Shown: one piece after another, positions 52,052 to 60,728 of the stretch
Layout of the letters: the number at the start of each line of letters is the position of its first letter
How positions within the stretch are numbered: the first letter of the stretch is position 1
Source of the DNA: Solirubrobacteraceae bacterium
GTDB taxonomy: Bacteria; Actinomycetota; Thermoleophilia; Solirubrobacterales; Solirubrobacteraceae
DNA: 64,000 bases
Direction of reading: 5' to 3'
Assembly: GCA_016462625.1 (NCBI GenBank)
Contig: JAEMSV010000002.1
Coordinates: 74,366-138,365, forward strand
The notes under the pieces: model-generated
The model's database searches: none
What the model was told of the DNA's origin: nothing
The model's input: the letters and a program-made list of their open reading frames with translations, nothing else
Position numbers and translations under genes: made by a program

Positions 52052-52064
52052 CGTACGACGTACG
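52052..52064. promoter_or_regulatory. Short palindrome before the second FG-GAP gene
   Basis: CGTACG-A-CGTACG is a 13-bp dyad 22 bases before ATG 52087. It may be an operator or chance; no -10 element stands out in the rest of the 121-base gap. Confidence 0.25.
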
Positions 52065-52086
52065 CATCATGACCGCGAGGAGCCCA

Positions 52087-53706
52087 ATGTCCTTCCGCCG
52101 TTCCGTCATCCCCCTGGCGCTCACCGGCGCCGCCGCCCTGGGCGCAGCGGCCCCCGCGAACGCGGCCTTCGCCCCCCTCGGCGGCACTGCGGCCATCCAG
52201 ATCGGCCCGCTCTCCCAGCCGGATCAGCTCTTCATGCCGATCTCCCCGGGCCCCGGCCTCGGTGATGTCGACGGCGACGGTCGCGACGACGTCGCGCTCG
52301 TCCGCCAAGGCAGCGAGGAGGAGGGTGCGCCCGCGACCAAGGTGGTCTTCGGGCGGAGCCCGGTGACGAACGTGGACGTCACGACGGCCGACCCGCGCGT
52401 GCGGACCTATCCGAACACGACGATCGAAGCGGCCGGCGACGTCAACGGCGACGGGACCGACGACGTTCTCGTCACCCTGATCGCCCAGCCGAACATCATC
52501 CACGCGGTCGTCTTCGGCGGCCCTGGGATCGCCGACCTCCGGGTGGATCAGCTCGCGAGTCGCGGCTTCCGCCTCGACGGCGCCGGGTATGTCAATGCCG
52601 CCGGCGACCTCAACGGTGACGGTCGCGACGACCTGTTCGTCCTGCGCCCCAGCGATACCGCGATCGGCGCGGCCACCATCGTGTTCGGCAAGACGTCGAC
52701 CGCACCCGTCAACACGGCCGCCCCGGGCGCCGGCGGGGTGCTGCTGAGCTCGAGCATCGACAGCAGCCCGAACGACGCGGTGCTCCCCGCGCGCGGCGAC
52801 GTCAACGGCGACGGGATCGACGACCTCTCGTTCCAGAACCGCGAAGACGGCGCCGTCGTCCACTTCGGCCGGCGCACCTGGCCGCGCTCGCTGGACATGG
52901 ACGTGCCCGGCAGCAACGGGTTCGTCATCGACGGGACGTACGCCGTGCTCCCGAGCACGCTGGACTTCACCGGCGATCACCGCGCCGACCTCCTCGTGTT
53001 CATCAGTGGCACCACGGCGGTGCTCCCCGGGCGGTCGGCGACCACGCGGCTCGACGCTCCGGCGAACGCGATCCTCGTCGGCGGCTTCGGCTTCAACTCA
53101 CCCGGCGTCCCCGACGTGGCACCGGCCGGCGATCTGAACCGCGACGGCCGCGACGACCTGGTCGCCGTGCGCGACGAGGACACCCGGGTGATCCCCGGAC
53201 GCGCGACCGGGCCTGCCGTCGTCGGCGACCAGGTCCCTGGCGTGTTCGCGTCGATCCTCTGGCCGGTCGGCGACGTCGACGGCGACAGCCGGCCCGACCT
53301 CATCGCTCCCGTCTACCCGTACGTGTTCCCGGGCACCGATCTCAGCATCCGCCCACGTCACACGCTCATCACGCACGGCCGGGACGTGCTGACGCCGACC
53401 ATCAGCGCGCTGCCCTGGCGCGAGCTCGGTCTGTCGCCTTCGGCCTTTCGCGCGGGCGAGACCACGCAGCTGCTCGCGTCCTTCAGCGAACCGGGCACCC
53501 TCGAGATCACGACGCGCAAGGCGAACGGTCAGCTGATCGGCACCTTCCGGGTTCCGTTCACCACCGGGTCGCGGTGGCTCACCTGGGACGGCAAGATCAA
53601 CGGCCGCGCACTGGCGCCCGGCGACTACCGCGCGACGGGCAGCCTCGTCGATCCCGCCGGCAACCGCAGCGAGGCGAAGTCGCTGACATTCACGATCCTG
53701 CCGTAG
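52087..53706 (+). CDS. Secreted FG-GAP/VCBS repeat protein with C-terminal FlgD-like Ig domain (intact paralog 2)
   Basis: A 539-residue exported protein. Signal peptide SFRRSVIPLALTGAAALG with cleavage near ANA-AF; about six to seven FG-GAP blades with Ca-binding-type loops (LGDVDGDGRDDVALV, GDVNGDGTDDVLV, GDLNGDGRDDLFV, GDLNRDGRDDLVAV, GDVDGDSRPDLIA), likely an integrin-type seven-blade propeller; then a FlgD-like Ig domain ending WDGKINGRALAPGDYRATGS and FTILP. Start at ATG 52087 with GAGGAG; an ATG at 52069 is also in frame. Ligand unknown; surface adhesion or polymer binding is the usual role of such propellers. Confidence 0.85.
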   Translation: MSFRRSVIPLALTGAAALGAAAPANAAFAPLGGTAAIQIGPLSQPDQLFMPISPGPGLGDVDGDGRDDVALVRQGSEEEGAPATKVVFGRSPVTNVDVTTADPRVRTYPNTTIEAAGDVNGDGTDDVLVTLIAQPNIIHAVVFGGPGIADLRVDQLASRGFRLDGAGYVNAAGDLNGDGRDDLFVLRPSDTAIGAATIVFGKTSTAPVNTAAPGAGGVLLSSSIDSSPNDAVLPARGDVNGDGIDDLSFQNREDGAVVHFGRRTWPRSLDMDVPGSNGFVIDGTYAVLPSTLDFTGDHRADLLVFISGTTAVLPGRSATTRLDAPANAILVGGFGFNSPGVPDVAPAGDLNRDGRDDLVAVRDEDTRVIPGRATGPAVVGDQVPGVFASILWPVGDVDGDSRPDLIAPVYPYVFPGTDLSIRPRHTLITHGRDVLTPTISALPWRELGLSPSAFRAGETTQLLASFSEPGTLEITTRKANGQLIGTFRVPFTTGSRWLTWDGKINGRALAPGDYRATGSLVDPAGNRSEAKSLTFTILP

Positions 53707-53771
53707 CCGCCCGCGCTCCATCGCGAACGCTCACACGGATGCGCACACGCACCGATGGGACACTGCACTGC

Positions 53772-54191
53772 ATGAACCGATCAACCATCACACTCCCCCT
53801 CGCGCTCACCGCCACGTTCCTGCTGGCCGGCAGCGCCGACGCCGCCACCAAGAACGGCATCACCCCCGTTTCACCGAAGGCCGGCAAGAGCGTCCCAGCC
53901 GGTGAAAGTCCGACGTTCAAGGCGAAGGTCAAGGGTCCGGGCACCGTCTGGTTCCACGTCTGTGACAGCGCCAAGAAGGACAAGGACGGCCTGATCTGCC
54001 ACGAAGCCAGCATCGGCCAGGGCAAGAAGTCCGGCGGCACGTACAAGTACACGCCCGAGCTCTTCGACTTCCCGGAGTTCTGGCTGAACAACCCGGGCAC
54101 GTACTACTGGCAGGCGCACCGCATCAACTGCACCGTCGGCTCGAGCGACTGCCGCAAGGAAGGGCCGGTCGTGAAGTTCAAGGTCGCGTAG
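53772..54191 (+). CDS. Small secreted protein
   Basis: A 139-residue exported protein: signal peptide NRSTITLPLALTATFLLAGS (ADA cleavage), then a beta-rich, Lys-rich domain with four Cys (FHVCDSAK, LICHEAS, INCTVGSSDC) that could form two disulphides and PGTYYWQAHRINC, which recalls fibronectin/Ig-like folds. No family assigned. It lies between two FG-GAP paralogs in the same direction and is followed by a perfect hairpin. Confidence 0.7.
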   Translation: MNRSTITLPLALTATFLLAGSADAATKNGITPVSPKAGKSVPAGESPTFKAKVKGPGTVWFHVCDSAKKDKDGLICHEASIGQGKKSGGTYKYTPELFDFPEFWLNNPGTYYWQAHRINCTVGSSDCRKEGPVVKFKVA

Positions 54192-54208
54192 ACCGAGGCG
54201 ACCCAACG

Positions 54209-54231
54209 GGTCGTGAACCAGATTCACGACC
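54209..54231 (+). terminator. Perfect 9-bp hairpin after the small secreted gene
   Basis: GGTCGTGAA (54209-54217) and TTCACGACC (54223-54231) enclose CCAGA. It lies 17 bases after the stop of the small secreted gene and 54 bases before the third FG-GAP gene. It is either a T-poor terminator or an operator. Confidence 0.55.
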
Positions 54232-54285
54232 GAGGGGCCACGGCGGCATAGCCTGCCGCCGTCCCCTCGCTCGTGGAGCTGCCAC

Positions 54286-55926
54286 ATGCTCGTCCGCCGT
54301 GTCCTGATCCTCGCATCGGCCGCGCTCGCCATCGCCGCGACACCCGCCTCCGCCGAGCTGCGCGGCGCAACCGGGATCACGTATCCGCCGTCGACGCCTG
54401 AGAGCGTCGGGGTGATCGACTACACGCAGGGGCTCGGCGACGTCGACGCGAACGGGTACGGGGACATCGGGCTCCTCGCGCCGTTCACCCCCACGGACGG
54501 GCCGTACTTCCCCGACAGCTTCGCGATCTTCGGGCAGAGCGCCCAGACGAACGTCGACCTCGCGACGCCGCCGGCACGCGTTAAGCGCCTGCCGACCACG
54601 ATGATCCGCAAGGCCGGTGACGTCAACGGCGACGGCAAGGACGACGTGATCGTCTCCGTCGGACCGACCGTCAACGGGCAGATCGTGGTCTACACCGCCG
54701 TGGTGTTCGGCGGCCCCGGAGTCGCGGACGTCCGGCTCGACCGTCTGGGCAACCGGGGCTTCCAGATCCTGTCGACCGACTTCTGGCAGGCCGCGGGTGA
54801 CATCAACGGCGACGGCAAGGACGACCTCGTCAGCGTGCAGGTTGATCCGAACCCGACTCCCGAGGTCTGGGAGGACGTCTCCGGAGCGACGGTCATCTAC
54901 GGCAAGTCCACGGCCACGCCGGTCAACCCGGCGAACTTGGGCGCCGGAGGCGTGCGCTTCAGCTCGAGCGTGAAGGCGACCGTGGAGGAGAAGTCCATCG
55001 CCTCGGGCGACCTGAACGGCGACGGCAAGGGCGACCTCGCCCTCCAGGTCGGCTTCGACCGCAGCGTCGTGGTCTTCGGCTCGTCGGCCCCGACCCCCGT
55101 CGACCTCGACCAGATCGGCGCGCGCGGCTACGCGATCTCGTCCACGTCGGGCCTGCAGAGCGACACGCTCGACTTCACCGGGGACGGACGCGCCGATCTC
55201 ATCGCGACCACGTTCGGGCGCACCGCGGTCGTTCCCGGCCAGAGCACCACGAGCCCGGTGACCGCCGACTGGACCGCAAGCGGCAGCCCGGCGATCGAGC
55301 TGTCGGACGCCGCCAGCCTGACGAGCAGTGCGCGGTATCCGAGCGCGGTCCCCGCCGGCGACCTGAACAACGACGGCCGGGACGACGTCGTCATCACCCG
55401 CGGCGGCGCGTTGCACGTCGTCTCCGGACGCTCCGCGCCCGGGCAGGCCTTCGCCGGCGCGCAGGTCCCCGGCGTCTTCGGCAGCGTCCTCTATCCCGCC
55501 GGTGACGTGGACGGCGACCACCGCGCGGATCTGCTGGCCGTCAACCTCGGGCTGATGCTCCCCGCGCAGCCGGGCACCCGCGGCCGCATGACCGTCGTCA
55601 CGCACGGGCGGGACATCCTCGCCCCTGCCTGGTCCTGGCAGGAGCCCTCGATCTTGCCGTCGTCGTTCAAGGTCGGCCAGACCGCCGAGGTGATGGCGAC
55701 CCTCACCGAGCCCGCGACCCTCGAACTGCTCGTGCGGCGCTCGAACGGCACGACCGTCGGCACCCTGAAGGTCCCGGTGACGTCGCAGGCCCTCCAGTTC
55801 GACTGGGACGGACGGGTCAACGGCAAGGCGCTGCCCGTCGGCGGCTACACGACGACCGTGACCCCGGTCGACGCCGCAGGCAACCGCGGGACGAGCAAGG
55901 TCGTCTCGTTCACGATCCTGCCGTAG
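54286..55926 (+). CDS. Secreted FG-GAP/VCBS repeat protein with C-terminal FlgD-like Ig domain (intact paralog 3)
   Basis: A 546-residue paralog of the protein at 52087. Signal peptide VRRVLILASAALAIAATPAS; blades with GLGDVDANGYGDIGL, GDVNGDGKDDVIV, GDINGDGKDDLVS, GDLNGDGKGDLAL, GDLNNDGRDDVVIT and GDVDGDHRADLLA; Ig-like end WDGRVNGKALPVGGYTTTV and FTILP. Shared phrases such as VVFGGPGVADVRLDRLGNRGF show common descent of the three copies. The ATG has GGAG 8 bases upstream. Probably surface-exposed; ligand unknown. Confidence 0.85.
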   Translation: MLVRRVLILASAALAIAATPASAELRGATGITYPPSTPESVGVIDYTQGLGDVDANGYGDIGLLAPFTPTDGPYFPDSFAIFGQSAQTNVDLATPPARVKRLPTTMIRKAGDVNGDGKDDVIVSVGPTVNGQIVVYTAVVFGGPGVADVRLDRLGNRGFQILSTDFWQAAGDINGDGKDDLVSVQVDPNPTPEVWEDVSGATVIYGKSTATPVNPANLGAGGVRFSSSVKATVEEKSIASGDLNGDGKGDLALQVGFDRSVVVFGSSAPTPVDLDQIGARGYAISSTSGLQSDTLDFTGDGRADLIATTFGRTAVVPGQSTTSPVTADWTASGSPAIELSDAASLTSSARYPSAVPAGDLNNDGRDDVVITRGGALHVVSGRSAPGQAFAGAQVPGVFGSVLYPAGDVDGDHRADLLAVNLGLMLPAQPGTRGRMTVVTHGRDILAPAWSWQEPSILPSSFKVGQTAEVMATLTEPATLELLVRRSNGTTVGTLKVPVTSQALQFDWDGRVNGKALPVGGYTTTVTPVDAAGNRGTSKVVSFTILP

Positions 55927-55929
55927 CGG

Positions 55930-57006
55930 CTAGTTCGTGTGCTTGACGGTGATCACGTCACCGTCGGCCATCACGTAGTCCCGGCCCTCGATCCGGAGCG
56001 TTCCGCGATCGCGGGCCTGGGAGTACCCGCCGGCATCCAGCAGCTCGTCCCACGGCACGACCTCGGCCTTGACGAACCCTCGCTGGATGTCGCCGTGGAT
56101 CTCGCCGGCGGCGTGCCAGACGGTGAGCCCGCGCTTGAGGTGCCACGACTGCGCGCGCACGCCTGAGCCGACCGTGAAGAACGTGTTCAGCTCGAGCAGG
56201 TCGAACGCACCGCGGACGATCCGCACCAGGCCGGACTCCTCCACGCCGAGCTCCTCGCGCATGACCGCGGCCTCGTCGTCGTCGAGCTCGGACAGCTCCG
56301 CCTCGATGCGGGAGCTGATGGCGACCGCCTTCGCCTCGTTCGCCTCGGCGTGCTGCGCGACCGCGGCGGGGACGACGCTGTCGCCCTCGTCGACGTTCGC
56401 CACGAACAGGACCGGCTTGGCGGTGAGCGGCTGCACGGTCTGGCCGCGGTCGACGTCCTCGGGCATCGGGCTGATGCGCGCGGGCTTGCCCTCGTGGTAG
56501 CCGGCGATGAGCTGCTCGAGCCACGCCTGTTCGGCGATCGCGGCCTTGTCGCCGCCGCGCGCGGTGCGGACCACGCGCTCCAGCCGCTTCTCGGCCTGCT
56601 CCAGGTCGGCGTAGATCAGCTCGGTCTCGATCGTCTCGATGTCCGAGATCGGGTCGACCTTGCCCTCGGGGTGGATGACGTTGTCGTCCTGATGGCAGCG
56701 GACGACGTGGACGATCGCGTCGGTCTCGCGGATGTTCGAGAGGAACTGGTTGCCCAGGCCCTCGCCCTTGTGGGCGCCGGCGACCAGCCCCGCGATGTCG
56801 TGGAAGTCGATCGTGTCGGCGACGATCTCGCTCGCGCCGATCGTCTCGGCGAGCTGGTCGAGGCGCTCGTCGTGGACCGGCACCACCGCCACGTTCGGCT
56901 CGATGGTCGTGAACGGGTAGTTCGCCGCCTCCGCGCCCGCCTTGGTGAGCGCGTTGAACAGCGAGGACTTCCCCGCGTTGGGCATGCCGACGATCCCGAT
57001 CTTCAC
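55930..57006 (-). CDS. ychF: Ribosome-binding ATPase YchF
   Basis: A 358-residue OBG-family P-loop protein. G1 is GIVGMPNAGKSSLFNALT, switch region NYPFTTIEPNVAVV, G3 VDTIDFHDIAGLVAGAHKGEGLGN and the G4 position is NVDE rather than NKxD, which is the YchF hallmark that favours ATP. The C-terminal TGS domain ends with LRIEGRDYVMADGDVITVKHT. Housekeeping gene linked to translation and redox stress. GTGAAG gives a Shine-Dalgarno. Its end nearly abuts the FG-GAP gene end. Confidence 0.95.
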   Translation of the reverse strand: MKIGIVGMPNAGKSSLFNALTKAGAEAANYPFTTIEPNVAVVPVHDERLDQLAETIGASEIVADTIDFHDIAGLVAGAHKGEGLGNQFLSNIRETDAIVHVVRCHQDDNVIHPEGKVDPISDIETIETELIYADLEQAEKRLERVVRTARGGDKAAIAEQAWLEQLIAGYHEGKPARISPMPEDVDRGQTVQPLTAKPVLFVANVDEGDSVVPAAVAQHAEANEAKAVAISSRIEAELSELDDDEAAVMREELGVEESGLVRIVRGAFDLLELNTFFTVGSGVRAQSWHLKRGLTVWHAAGEIHGDIQRGFVKAEVVPWDELLDAGGYSQARDRGTLRIEGRDYVMADGDVITVKHTN

Positions 57007-57024
57007 GGCGCAGCACCTTAGTGG

Positions 57025-57411
57025 TCACGCGATCCATGGGGGCGTGCCCCGCGGCGCCTCCTCTCCCGGGACGAACACCGAGGCGCCGCCGTTTCCCGCG
57101 ACGAGCGCGACCGCGTCGCGTTCGGCGAGCACCTGCCGCTCGATCGCGGCCGGGATCGCCAGCGTGTCACCGGGACCAAGCGTGATCTCGCCCAGCCGGG
57201 TCTGGACCCGCAGGGCGCCCTCGAGCACCGTCCAGATCTGCTCGGTATCGAAGACGTGCAGCGGGCCGCGCTGGCCGGCGGTCATCGCGACACGCCAGAG
57301 GCTCAGCTCCTCGGTCGGCCCGAGGGTGGGCGATGCGAGCGTCGTCATCACCGCGTTCGGCGTCTCGGTGGAACGAGCGTCGGCGTGACGGACGGGGGTG
57401 AGCTGCGACAT
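57025..57411 (-). CDS. Cupin-domain protein
   Basis: A 128-residue single cupin: GQRGPLHVFDTEQIWTVLEGALRVQTRLGEITLGPGDTLAIPA covers motif 1 (with His and Glu positions partly kept) and the turn, and ERQVLAERDAVALVAGN motif 2. It may bind a metal or small ligand. ATG 57411 has GAGGAG; the longer frame is spurious. It is divergent from the MarR gene at 57478 with a repeat operator between, so it is a likely MarR target. Confidence 0.82.
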   Translation of the reverse strand: MSQLTPVRHADARSTETPNAVMTTLASPTLGPTEELSLWRVAMTAGQRGPLHVFDTEQIWTVLEGALRVQTRLGEITLGPGDTLAIPAAIERQVLAERDAVALVAGNGGASVFVPGEEAPRGTPPWIA

Positions 57412-57426
57412 GACGGCTCCTCTCAT

Positions 57427-57466
57427 TAGACATCCTGGTTGTCTATATCGTACACCAGGTTGTCTA
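57427..57466. promoter_or_regulatory. MarR operator region: palindrome plus 21-bp-spaced direct repeat
   Basis: TAGACA (57427-57432) and TGTCTA (57440-57445) form a dyad around 7 bases. The 12-mer CCTGGTTGTCTA (57434-57445) recurs with one change at 57455-57466, exactly 21 bp on, two helical turns. TACCGT (57465-57470), a leaderless -10 for the MarR gene 7 bases before its ATG, overlaps the second copy. The layout suits autoregulation and control of the cupin gene. Confidence 0.6.
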
Positions 57467-57477
57467 CCGTCTCTCGC

Positions 57478-57939
57478 ATGCGCCCCGACTTCGACCTTCC
57501 GCTTCTGCTCCTCGGGGCGTTCCGCACGCTCATCGATGAGCTGCACGACGAGCTCGCCAAGGCCGGCCACCCGGACGCGCGGCCGGCCCACGGTTTCGCG
57601 CTGCAGGCGATCGGACCGGAGGGCGCGAGCGTCAGCGAAGTCGCACGGCGGCTCGGCGTGAGCAAGCAGGCGGCAGCGAAGACGGTCGCCGGGCTCGTCG
57701 ACCTGGGCTACGCCTCACGAGCGCCCGACCCGCGCGATGCGCGGGCGAGCCTGGTGTGCCGCACCGATCGCGGCGAGGACCTGCTCGCCCGCAGCGCAGC
57801 ATCGTTCACGCGCCAGCACGACGCCCTCACCAAGCGCCTGGGCGCACAGAGGGTCGCCGCGCTCGAGGACGACCTCGAGGCCATCGCGGGCGATGCGCGC
57901 ATGGCGCGCCTCACCGACACCGCTGGGTGGCTTGCCTAG
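57478..57939 (+). CDS. MarR-family regulator
   Basis: A 153-residue winged-helix protein: dimer helix LLLGAFRTLIDELHDELAKAG, HTH GASVSEVARRLGVSKQAAAKTVAGLVDLGYASRA and wing PDPRDARASLVCRTDRGEDLL. ATG 57478 starts the domain and has TACCGT 7 bases upstream. It is divergent from the cupin gene; the intervening repeats are its probable binding site. Confidence 0.87.
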   Translation: MRPDFDLPLLLLGAFRTLIDELHDELAKAGHPDARPAHGFALQAIGPEGASVSEVARRLGVSKQAAAKTVAGLVDLGYASRAPDPRDARASLVCRTDRGEDLLARSAASFTRQHDALTKRLGAQRVAALEDDLEAIAGDARMARLTDTAGWLA

Positions 57940-57945
57940 GCGATG

Positions 57946-58464
57946 TCACGCGACTCGCGCGATCGCGGTCCCGAGGACCGCGCCCGCCGCGATGTCGGAC
58001 GGGTAGTGCACGCCGAGGTAGACCCGCGAAAGCGCCATCGCGGTCGCGCCGGCGTAGAGCGGCGGCGTGGGCAGGAGACCCGAGAACGCCGCCGCCGCGG
58101 CGAACGACGAGGACGCGTGGGCGCTGGGGAACGACAGGCCAGTGGGCGTCGCCATCAGGTGGGGCAGGTCCGCCACCGCCGGGCGCTGGCGCCCGATCGC
58201 TGCCTTGATCGCGATGTTCGCGAGGTAGGTCGTGACGACCGCGGCGGTCGCGCGGGTCCACGGACCGCGGCGCCGCCGGTCCAGCGCGATCCCGGCGGCC
58301 CCGATCGCGAGCCAGACCATCGCGTGCTCGCCCGTCGCCGAGAAACGCCGTACCGGCTCGACGAGGGCTTCGACGTGCAGGTCGCGGCGGATCAGGTGGT
58401 AGAGCCGCAGGTCGGCGGCCGCAACGCGGCGGCCGACGGGCCCGGAGCGCAGCTTCGCGCGCAT
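57946..58464 (-). CDS. PAP2-family membrane phosphatase
   Basis: A 172-residue integral phosphatase with about five helices. The three acid-phosphatase motifs are present: KAAIGRQRP (KxxxxxxRP), LSFPSAHASSSFA (PSxH) and SRVYLGVHYPSDIAAG (SRxxxxxHxxxD). It should remove phosphate from a lipid such as phosphatidic acid or undecaprenyl-PP. ATG 58464 is the best start though it lacks a Shine-Dalgarno. It is divergent from the lipid kinase gene with a strong hairpin between, and chemically reverses that kinase. Confidence 0.87.
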   Translation of the reverse strand: MRAKLRSGPVGRRVAAADLRLYHLIRRDLHVEALVEPVRRFSATGEHAMVWLAIGAAGIALDRRRRGPWTRATAAVVTTYLANIAIKAAIGRQRPAVADLPHLMATPTGLSFPSAHASSSFAAAAAFSGLLPTPPLYAGATAMALSRVYLGVHYPSDIAAGAVLGTAIARVA

Positions 58465-58512
58465 CGCCGCGCGGCTTCCGGGAGTCGGGGACACCGGGGG
58501 GACGGTATCGAC

Positions 58513-58547
58513 GGAACGAAAGCCCCGCTCAGCGGGGGTTTCGTTCC
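58513..58547. other. Strong hairpin between divergent lipid phosphatase and kinase genes
   Basis: GGAACGAAA (58513-58521) pairs with TTTCGTTCC (58539-58547), and CCCCGC (58523-58528) with GCGGGG (58532-58537), around TCA; one G/G pair is unmatched. It looks like an intrinsic terminator, yet it lies between divergent gene starts. It may end a short unseen RNA or act as a barrier or operator. Confidence 0.5.
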
Positions 58548-58581
58548 CATCCGGGTGTCGAAGCGCACCAGAACCGGGAAC

Positions 58582-59448
58582 ATGGCGGCGATGCGCCTCG
58601 TTCTCGTGCATAACCCCGGGTCGGGCCGCGGCAGCGACGCCGACGAGCTGGCCGACGCCCTGCGCGACGCCGGAGCGACGGAGATCACCGCCCGCGCCAT
58701 CGACGCGCTGGACGAAGGCCCGCCGCCGGAGGGCACGGACCGCGTGGTCGTCGCCGGCGGCGACGGATCGATCGCCCCCGCCGCCGTCTGGGCCGCGAAC
58801 GCGAACCTCCCCTTCGCCGTCATCCCCTCCGGAACGGCCAACGACTTCGCCCGCGCGCTGGACCTCCCCGAGGACCGCGCGGAGGCCGCCGCGCTCGCGG
58901 CCGACCCGGACGCGAAGATCCGCCCGCTCGAGCTCGGCCGCATCGAGGGCCGCCCGTTCGTCAACGCGGCCAACGCCGGGCTCGCCACCCACGCGGCGCA
59001 CTACGCCAAGCCGCTGAAGTCGAAGCTCGGCCCGCTCGCCTACGCCGTCGGCGCGCTGCGGGCCGGCGCCAGCGAGCATCCGATCCCCGTGACCGTGCGG
59101 GTCGGCGACGACGAGCGCTTCCGCGGAGACGCCTGGCAGGTCATCGTCTCGGCGACCGGTGCGTTCGGCGGGGGCTCCAGCATCGGCCCGGCCACACCGG
59201 ACGACGGCGTGCTCGACGTCACCGTCATCACCGCCGGCCCGCGACCGGGCCTGGTGCGCCGCGCGTTCGGCCTGCGCCGTGGGACCCTGCACGCGCAGGA
59301 CGGCGTCGTCCACCTGACCGAGCACGACATCTCGGTCGCCCTGCCCGCGGGCGAGGGCTGGAACGTCGACGGCGAGCTGTGCGAAAACGTCGGGAGCGCG
59401 GCGTTCACCGTCGAGCACCACGCGATCCGCGCGGTGGTGCCATCGTGA
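58582..59448 (+). CDS. Diacylglycerol/lipid kinase (DagK/YegS family)
   Basis: A 288-residue kinase: VLVHNPGSGRGSDADELADAL, the nucleotide loop VVVAGGDGSIAPAAVWAANA, FAVIPSGTANDFARALDLP and FVNAANAGLATHAA, then the C-terminal beta domain ending WNVDGELCE. Phosphorylates a lipid such as diacylglycerol. ATG 58582 or 58591 may be used. Its TGA overlaps the GTG of the PLD gene (59445), indicating a phospholipid-remodelling operon. Confidence 0.87.
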   Translation: MAAMRLVLVHNPGSGRGSDADELADALRDAGATEITARAIDALDEGPPPEGTDRVVVAGGDGSIAPAAVWAANANLPFAVIPSGTANDFARALDLPEDRAEAAALAADPDAKIRPLELGRIEGRPFVNAANAGLATHAAHYAKPLKSKLGPLAYAVGALRAGASEHPIPVTVRVGDDERFRGDAWQVIVSATGAFGGGSSIGPATPDDGVLDVTVITAGPRPGLVRRAFGLRRGTLHAQDGVVHLTEHDISVALPAGEGWNVDGELCENVGSAAFTVEHHAIRAVVPS

Positions 59449-60728
59449 TCCGTGCCCGCCACGCCTGGCCCGCGGCGGTCGCCGCCACCGCCGCCGCGTG
59501 GTATGCCAGCGACTCGCTGCGCCACCGGCGCGACCAGGGCGACGGCTACGAGCTGCACCCCGGCCAGCCACGGGTCGGCGACCCCGAGTTCCTCTATGCC
59601 GCCGAGGCGCTGACCGCCGCGCCGATCAGCCTCGGCAACGAGATCGACCTGCTGATCAACGGGGACGAGATCTTCCCGGCGTTCCTGGAGACCATCCGCG
59701 GAGCCGAGCAGACGCTGAACCTCCTGACCTACGTCTACTGGCGCGGCGACATCGCCGACGAGGTCGCGGGGGCGCTCTGCGAGAAGGCGAAGGAGGGCGT
59801 GGAGGTCAACGTCCTGCTCGACGCGCTCGGCGCCGCGAAGATGAACTCGGGGCTCGTCGACGACATGCGCGACGCCGGCGTGACCGTCGCGCACTTCCGC
59901 CCGCCGCGGCCGTACGCCATCAAGCGCATCAACAACCGCACGCACCGCAAGCTCCTGATCGCCGACGGGCGGATCGGCCTGACCGGTGGCGTCGGGATCG
60001 CCGAGGAGTGGACCGGCAACGCCGACTCCCCCGAGCATTGGCGCGACACGCACGTGCGCGTGCGCGGCCCGGTCGTGCGCGGCCTGCAGGGCGCGTTCGC
60101 CGAGAACTGGCTCGAGGCCACGGGCGACGTCCTGGTCGGCGACGGGCATCTGCCGCACCTCGATCCCATCGACGACGGCGGGCCGATGCAGGTCGTCCGG
60201 TCCAGCGCGGGCGTCGGGGACTCCAACGCCGAGGCGCTGTTCTTCCTCGCGATCGCGTGCGCGCAGGAGCGGCTCGACCTCACCGCGGCCTACTTCGCGC
60301 CGCGTCCCGCCTTCGTCCAGGCGCTGTGCGACGCCGCGTCGCGGGACGTCGAGGTCCGCGTGCTGGTCCCGGGCGAGCACATCGACAAGGAGGTCGTGCG
60401 GGTCGCCGGCCGCTCGGTCTACGAGGAGCTGCTCGACTGCGGCGTGCAGGTCTTCGAGTACTGCCCGACCATGCTGCACGCCAAGTCGCTGGCGATCGAC
60501 GGGCAGTGGGCGGCCGTCGGCTCGGTGAACTTCGACAACCGCTCGTTCGCGCTCAACGACGAGGCGACGCTCTGCGTCCAGTCCGAGGCGTTCGCCTCAG
60601 AGCTGGACGCGCAGTTCGCCTCAGACCTCGAGGTCTCCGAGGCGATCGACCCGGACCGCTGGAGCGGGCGCGGGCCCGGTCATCGCGTCCGTGAAGCCGC
60701 GGCGCGCTTGGCGCGCCGCGAGCTCTAG
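59445..60728 (+). CDS. Phospholipase-D superfamily protein, cardiolipin-synthase-like
   Basis: A 427-residue protein with one N-terminal membrane helix (AWPAAVAATAAAWYAS) and two HKD motifs: THRKLLIADGRIGLTGG (from about residue 165) and MLHAKSLAIDGQWAAVGSVN (from about residue 342), each with HxKx4D. It likely makes cardiolipin or another phospholipid. The GTG start overlaps the kinase stop. Its end overlaps the convergent DUF3107-like gene by 4 bases. Confidence 0.88.
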   Translation: MIRARHAWPAAVAATAAAWYASDSLRHRRDQGDGYELHPGQPRVGDPEFLYAAEALTAAPISLGNEIDLLINGDEIFPAFLETIRGAEQTLNLLTYVYWRGDIADEVAGALCEKAKEGVEVNVLLDALGAAKMNSGLVDDMRDAGVTVAHFRPPRPYAIKRINNRTHRKLLIADGRIGLTGGVGIAEEWTGNADSPEHWRDTHVRVRGPVVRGLQGAFAENWLEATGDVLVGDGHLPHLDPIDDGGPMQVVRSSAGVGDSNAEALFFLAIACAQERLDLTAAYFAPRPAFVQALCDAASRDVEVRVLVPGEHIDKEVVRVAGRSVYEELLDCGVQVFEYCPTMLHAKSLAIDGQWAAVGSVNFDNRSFALNDEATLCVQSEAFASELDAQFASDLEVSEAIDPDRWSGRGPGHRVREAAARLARREL

